DNA of 64,000 nt, from assembly GCF_026626665.1 (NCBI RefSeq), contig NZ_JAPNKE010000002.1:1077001-1141000 (forward strand), in the 5' to 3' direction. Position 1 is the stretch's first letter. Each line of letters starts with the position of its first letter. Shown here in pieces: positions 60,690 to 64,000 of this stretch. The translations under genes were made by a program, and so were the position numbers. Source of the stretch: Nannocystis pusilla. GTDB taxonomy: Bacteria; Myxococcota_A; Polyangia; Nannocystales; Nannocystaceae. Under the pieces are notes generated by a model. The model did no database searches and was not told where the DNA came from. It was given only the letters and a program-made list of their open reading frames with translations.

Positions 60690-62122
60690 TCATTTGCCGC
60701 GGGGGCAGGCGCCGACGCAGCGGCGGGCGGCTGGATCGCAGGTGCCGAGGAAGCACGGGCCGGCGTCGCCGGGGCCGCCGCCAGGCCCGGGACGGCAGGG
60801 CTCGCCGTACCCGAGGTCGGGCTGACAGGTGTGCGCGGCGGGATCGCAATGGTGATAGGGGCCGCAGTCGTTGCGCTCGCGGCAAGCCGCGCCGGTGTCG
60901 CCGCGGGGAAGGCAGCGGCCGTCGTCGGCGCAGCGCATGCCGAGCGGGCAGCGAGTCTCGGCGGCCGCGGGATCGCAGGTGGCTCCGACGTCGGCGACGG
61001 GTCGGCACACGCCCGCAGCGGCGAGGGTGGGCTCGCCTGCGCTGCTCGTGGGGGCCGCTAGGCGGAGGCCGTCGCAGCGCAGGCCGTCGGCGCAGGCGTC
61101 CTGCCAGGTGCAGGCGGCCCCGGCGGGCAGGCGGGCGCGACAGGTCGGCGCGGCGGCGCTGAAGTCACAGAAGTGATCGGGGGCGCAGTCGTGGCCGAGC
61201 GAGACGCGGCGACACGGTCGACCAGCGCCGCGCTTCGCCTCGCACACGCCGAGCTGCTCGCGGCGGGAGGCGTGCGGCTCGCGGCTGGGCGCGACGTAGC
61301 CCTGGCATGCGAGGCCGGGTCGACACGCCTGCCAGTGGTTGCTGCACGCGGCGCCGACGTCCCCGCGCGGGCGGCAGACGTCGCGGTCGCAGTGGAGTTC
61401 GGGGCCGCACAGCGTGCGGTCGTCGCAGGGACCGCCCGCGGCGAGGGTGTGGGCGCGGCACTCCCCGGGGCAGCCGAGCTGGCCGCTGCAGTGACCGTCG
61501 ATGCACTCCTCCCAGCGCTCGCACTTGCCGCCCGACGGCACCGCGGGCACGAGGCCGGCCGGGACGGCGCCGGCGAGGCAGCCGTCCGGCATGACGTCGT
61601 GATCGACGGCGCAGGCGGCCTCGGCGAGGAGGCGCAGGCATTCGGCGGCGAGGGCAGGAGCGAAGCGATAGCGGCGAGCCTGCAGGCCGCGCTCGACGCC
61701 GAGGAGGACCCGCTTGCGCGGCTCCTCGCGCAGGCATCGCTCGCGCTCGGAGGCTCCGATCTCGCCGCAGCGCACGGCGCGATCGCAGCGCAGCGGCGTG
61801 GCGAGGGCGAAGTATTCGGCAGGGTCGCGCGGGAGCGGCGAGGGCGTATCGCGTGAGGAGGGAGCGGCGGGGTCGGCGGGAGGTGCCGACAATGACGTCC
61901 CGGTGGACGCGGGGGGGACGATGCCGAGGTCGCCGACGACGCGGGCGAGTCGGGCGGTGATGACCATGCGGCGACCGGGTCGCTCGCGCTTGCGAGAGGA
62001 GAGGGCGCCGGAAGGGTCGCGGATGGAGCTGCGGCCGAGCGAGCGGGGGTGGCCGCGCGCTCGTCGGCGCCGCGGGAGGTGCAGGCGATCCCGCAGGCCA
62101 GCGCGAGCAGGGCTGCACGCAT
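60690..62122 (-). CDS. Cys-rich repeat lipoprotein (one frameshift)
   Basis: About 477 residues. MRAALLALACGIACTSRGAD gives lipobox GIAC (or LALAC). A frameshift near 61970 joins PLASASDPVAA to VITARLARVVGDLGIVPPAS. The mature part has a helical section (YRFAPALAAECLRLLAEAAC), then about seven Cys-rich modules of the form GxxCxxxxxCxxGLxCDxxxxxC (ECIDGHCSGQLGCPGECRAH, GPCDDRTLCGPELHCDRDVC, GAACTWQDACADGLRCDGL). This dickkopf-like spacing is frequent in myxobacterial surface proteins. Function unknown. It ends 19 nt before the asparaginase-like gene start in the same direction. Confidence 0.7.
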
Positions 62123-62128
62123 GGGTCG

Positions 62129-62134
62129 ACCCTA
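62129..62134 (-). promoter_or_regulatory. -10 box TAGGGT close to ATG
   Basis: Minus-strand TAGGGT ends 6 nt before the ATG at 62122. Confidence 0.4.
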
Positions 62135-62155
62135 CCACGGCCGCGGGCTGCTGTG

Positions 62156-62187
62156 GATGTCTCTTTGGACATGTCCTCGGAGACAGA
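62156..62187. repeat. Two chained hairpin units in a divergent gap
   Basis: GATGTCT-CTTT-GGACATG (62156-62173) shares its CATG with a second, imperfect unit CATGTCC-TCGG-AGACAGA. Confidence 0.7.
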
Positions 62188-62229
62188 CGGCCTGCCGCGG
62201 CCGCGGCCGCACGCCGGCTCCGAACGGCC

Positions 62230-62259
62230 TTGACGCTGGCGCGCGGGGGGCGATAGCGT
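62230..62259 (+). promoter_or_regulatory. Promoter of leaderless type
   Basis: TTGACG (62230-62235), 18-bp spacer, TAGCGT (62254-62259), then 6 nt to the ATG at 62266. Confidence 0.65.
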
Positions 62260-62265
62260 GCCGTC

Positions 62266-63362
62266 ATGCGATCTACCTCGCCCGTGTGGCTCGTCGCGCT
62301 CGCGCTGGCCTGCAACGACGAGTCCGGCGCGGAAGCGACCGGCGCGGCGGGGACGTACCCGACGACGCTGCCCGACCTGACGCTGCCCGGCGACCCGGGC
62401 GAGACGACCACCGGCACGGGCGACGCGTCGAAGGGGTCGACGACGGGCGCGGAGGCGACGTCGGAGGGCGTGGTGACGACGGGCGGCGGCGGCCCGAAGT
62501 TCGACCTCGGCGAGGACACCGGGCCGGGCACGACGACCGGGCCCGACGACGCGCTGTGCCCGTGCGCGCCGAAGCTCGACCTCATCTACGTGCTGTCCGA
62601 CGACCGCGAGCTGTGGACCTACGATCCGCTCGGCAACAGCTTCGCGCTGGTCGGTCCGCTCGGCTGTCCGACCACCGACGGGACGTTCTCGATGGGCGTC
62701 GGCCGCGACGGGTTCGCGTGGATCCAGACGACCCTCCCGCAGGGTCCCAGCAATTACGTCGGCGACCTGTTCCGCCTCGACGTGACCAACCCGCAGAACT
62801 GCGTCGACCCCAACTACGTCCCCGGGGCCAACGGGTGGGTCCACTTCGGCATGGCGTTCGTGTCGGCGAGCGCCGACGACCCGTGCGACGCGCTGTACGG
62901 CCAGCACTGGAACGGCGAGGCGGGGCTGTGGTCGGAGGGGCCCGGGGCGGGCAAGCTCGGGGTGTTCGACCCGGTGGCGATGCAGATGACGACGATCGGG
63001 CCGACGAACTACAACGGCGCCGAATTGACGGGCACCGGCGACGGCCGGCTCTACGCGTTCGGCGGGGTGCCGAACGCGAAGCTGATCCAGTTCGACAAGC
63101 AGACGGCGCAGGCGATCGAGACGCTGCCGTTCAACAATTGCCGCTGACGAACGCGTTCGCGTTCGCGTTCTGGGGCGGCGATTTCTACTTCTTCACCCTC
63201 GGCGACCCGAACGGGCAGGCCGACTACAGCAAGGTGACGAAGCTCGACTACGACGACAGCGACAACAGCGGCAAGGCGCTGACGACGGTCCACGCGAACG
63301 CGCCGATCCGCGTGGTCGGGGCCGGGGTGTCGACCTGCGCGCCGCTCGAGCCGCCGGGGTGA
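62266..63362 (+). CDS. Lipoprotein with propeller-like body (one frameshift)
   Basis: About 365 residues. MRSTSPVWLVALALACNDES gives lipobox ALAC, then a Thr/Gly/Asp linker. The body reads LDLIYVLSDDRELWTYDPLG, FSMGVGRDGFAWIQTTLPQG, LGVFDPVAMQMTTIGPTNYN and LTGTGDGRLYAFGGVPNAKL, a repeated strand-turn pattern like quinoprotein/kelch propellers. A frameshift near 63140 joins IETLPFNN to LTNAFAFAFWGGDFYFFT. The end is VVGAGVSTCAPLEPPG. Ligand or enzyme role unknown. Confidence 0.75.
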
Positions 63363-63386
63363 GGCGGGTCGGCGGCATTACAGTGA

Positions 63387-63404
63387 CATGTCTGAAAGGG
63401 CATG
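63387..63404. repeat. Single CATG-14 hairpin in a convergent gap
   Basis: CATGTCT-GAAA-GGGCATG with two T-G pairs, in the 69-nt gap between convergent stops 63362 and 63432. Confidence 0.75.
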
Positions 63405-63431
63405 TCCTATGAGATGGGGTGAGCGGCGGCG

Positions 63432-64000
63432 CTACGCCGCGCCGGCGTCGGGCTGCGCAGGGGTCGCGGCGGCCGCGGCGGTGCGGTCGTGGTAGGCCAG
63501 CGAGTGGGCGGCCATCTCGGCCATGCGCAGGGCCATGATGCGTTCGGCCATCACCGCGCCGTCGGCCCCGTGGCGCAGGAGGTGCTCGACCTCGGCCTCG
63601 GAGTGGCCGCGGGCGATGATGGTCATGTCGGGCTTGGCCTCGCGCAGGCGGGCCACGATCTCGCCGGCCTCGAGGGCCTGCGGGATGGCGAGCAGGGCCA
63701 GGCGAGCCTGGGCGAACCCGGTCTCGGAGAGGACGCGAGGGTTGGCCGCGTTGCCGCAGATCGCCGGGATCCCGCGCGCCTGGGCCTGGTCGACGAGCTC
63801 CGGATCGGTGTCGACCACGAGCAGCGGCGTGCCGCGCTCGCGCAAGATCTGGGCGATCGCGCTGCCGACCCGGCCGAAGCCGATGAGCAGCACGAACGGG
63901 CCCTCGGGCGCCGGCGGGCCGGAGGCGACCACGGCCCGCTGGGCGGCCTCGGCCTGCTCGCGGCGGCGCTGCCAGCGGTCGAGGGCGGCGAACAGCAGCG
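63432..64000 (-). CDS. Kef/YbaL-type cation:proton antiporter, RCK C-terminal part (truncated)
   Basis: The gene runs off the window end. The visible 189 residues begin LLFAALDRWQRRREQAEAAQ, the linker after the last membrane helix in CPA2 antiporters. A TrkA-N (RCK) Rossmann domain follows: FVLLIGFGRVGSAIAQILRE, LLVVDTDPELVDQAQARGI, AICGNAANPRVLSETGFA, MTIIARGHSEAEVEHLLRHG. It resembles YbaL/KefB regulatory domains that bind nucleotide and gate K+/H+ exchange. The membrane part lies outside the window. Confidence 0.8.
   Translation of the reverse strand, partial: LLFAALDRWQRRREQAEAAQRAVVASGPPAPEGPFVLLIGFGRVGSAIAQILRERGTPLLVVDTDPELVDQAQARGIPAICGNAANPRVLSETGFAQARLALLAIPQALEAGEIVARLREAKPDMTIIARGHSEAEVEHLLRHGADGAVMAERIMALRMAEMAAHSLAYHDRTAAAAATPAQPDAGAA

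Overview
The window is very GC-rich and reads as chromosome of a predatory-type myxobacterium, most likely Nannocystineae (Nannocystis or a relative). This is an inference from four signs. There are about a dozen lipoproteins with Thr/Gly/Ser/Glu-rich linkers behind a lipobox. Three proteins end in MYXO-CTERM sorting tails. There is a Ser/Thr kinase fused to TPRs, and a DUF1592/DUF1552 pair. Many proteins carry eukaryote-like modules (LDL-receptor A, IgGFc-binding, DUF4215 Cys repeats with a P-domain, malectin/beta-helix, FG-GAP). I found no rRNA, tRNA, transposase, integrase, phage gene or CRISPR-cas locus.

Layout. 0-5.4 kb: 3' end of a kinase-TPR gene, a TruC-like pseudouridine synthase, a small unknown gene, a quinone-reductase-like MDR enzyme and a metallophosphoesterase. 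6-14.8 kb: an LDLa lipoprotein, a FIST sensor with its histidine kinase, a CASTOR/POLLUX-like channel, an HMCES/YedK-type SRAP protein and a propeller-like lipoprotein. 15.4-21.2 kb: three proteins of unknown function, a double-HTH TetR regulator divergent from a TerB-COQ4 fusion, and an Rnl5-type RNA ligase. 21.7-32.1 kb: a degenerate erythromycin-esterase-like lipoprotein, a MYXO-CTERM protein, a membrane protein, an EEP-family lipoprotein, a rhomboid protease, a synthetase-only RelA and a histone-H1-like/SUKH fusion. 32.3-41.8 kb: a three-gene DUF1592/DUF1552/MYXO-CTERM operon and a giant CtpI-like P-type ATPase. 42.2-64 kb: mostly surface lipoproteins and exported enzymes, plus a PAS-STAS regulator, a VanY-like peptidase, a small alarmone-hydrolase-like HD protein and the C-terminal part of a Kef-type RCK antiporter.

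The most unusual feature is a dispersed palindrome family. The unit is CATG-NNN-(4 nt)-NNN-CATG, an 18-nt hairpin. Units chain head to tail through shared CATG, so CATG recurs every 14 bp exactly. Stems covary (TCC/GGA, CTC/GAG, GGC/GCC, CCC/GGG). Long arrays fill the gaps between convergent gene ends at 4.5, 32.2, 44.2, 46.4 and 59.5 kb. Single units sit in other intergenic regions and inside genes. Five in a row encode the linker of an asparaginase-like lipoprotein.

Two global points. Many plus- and minus-strand genes have a TANNNT -10 box only 6-11 nt before the ATG, which suggests leaderless transcripts. About twenty otherwise sound genes contain a single frameshift, often in G runs or CG-dinucleotide runs. 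That looks more like residual assembly error than mass gene decay, so frameshifted genes are listed here as one reconstructed unit.
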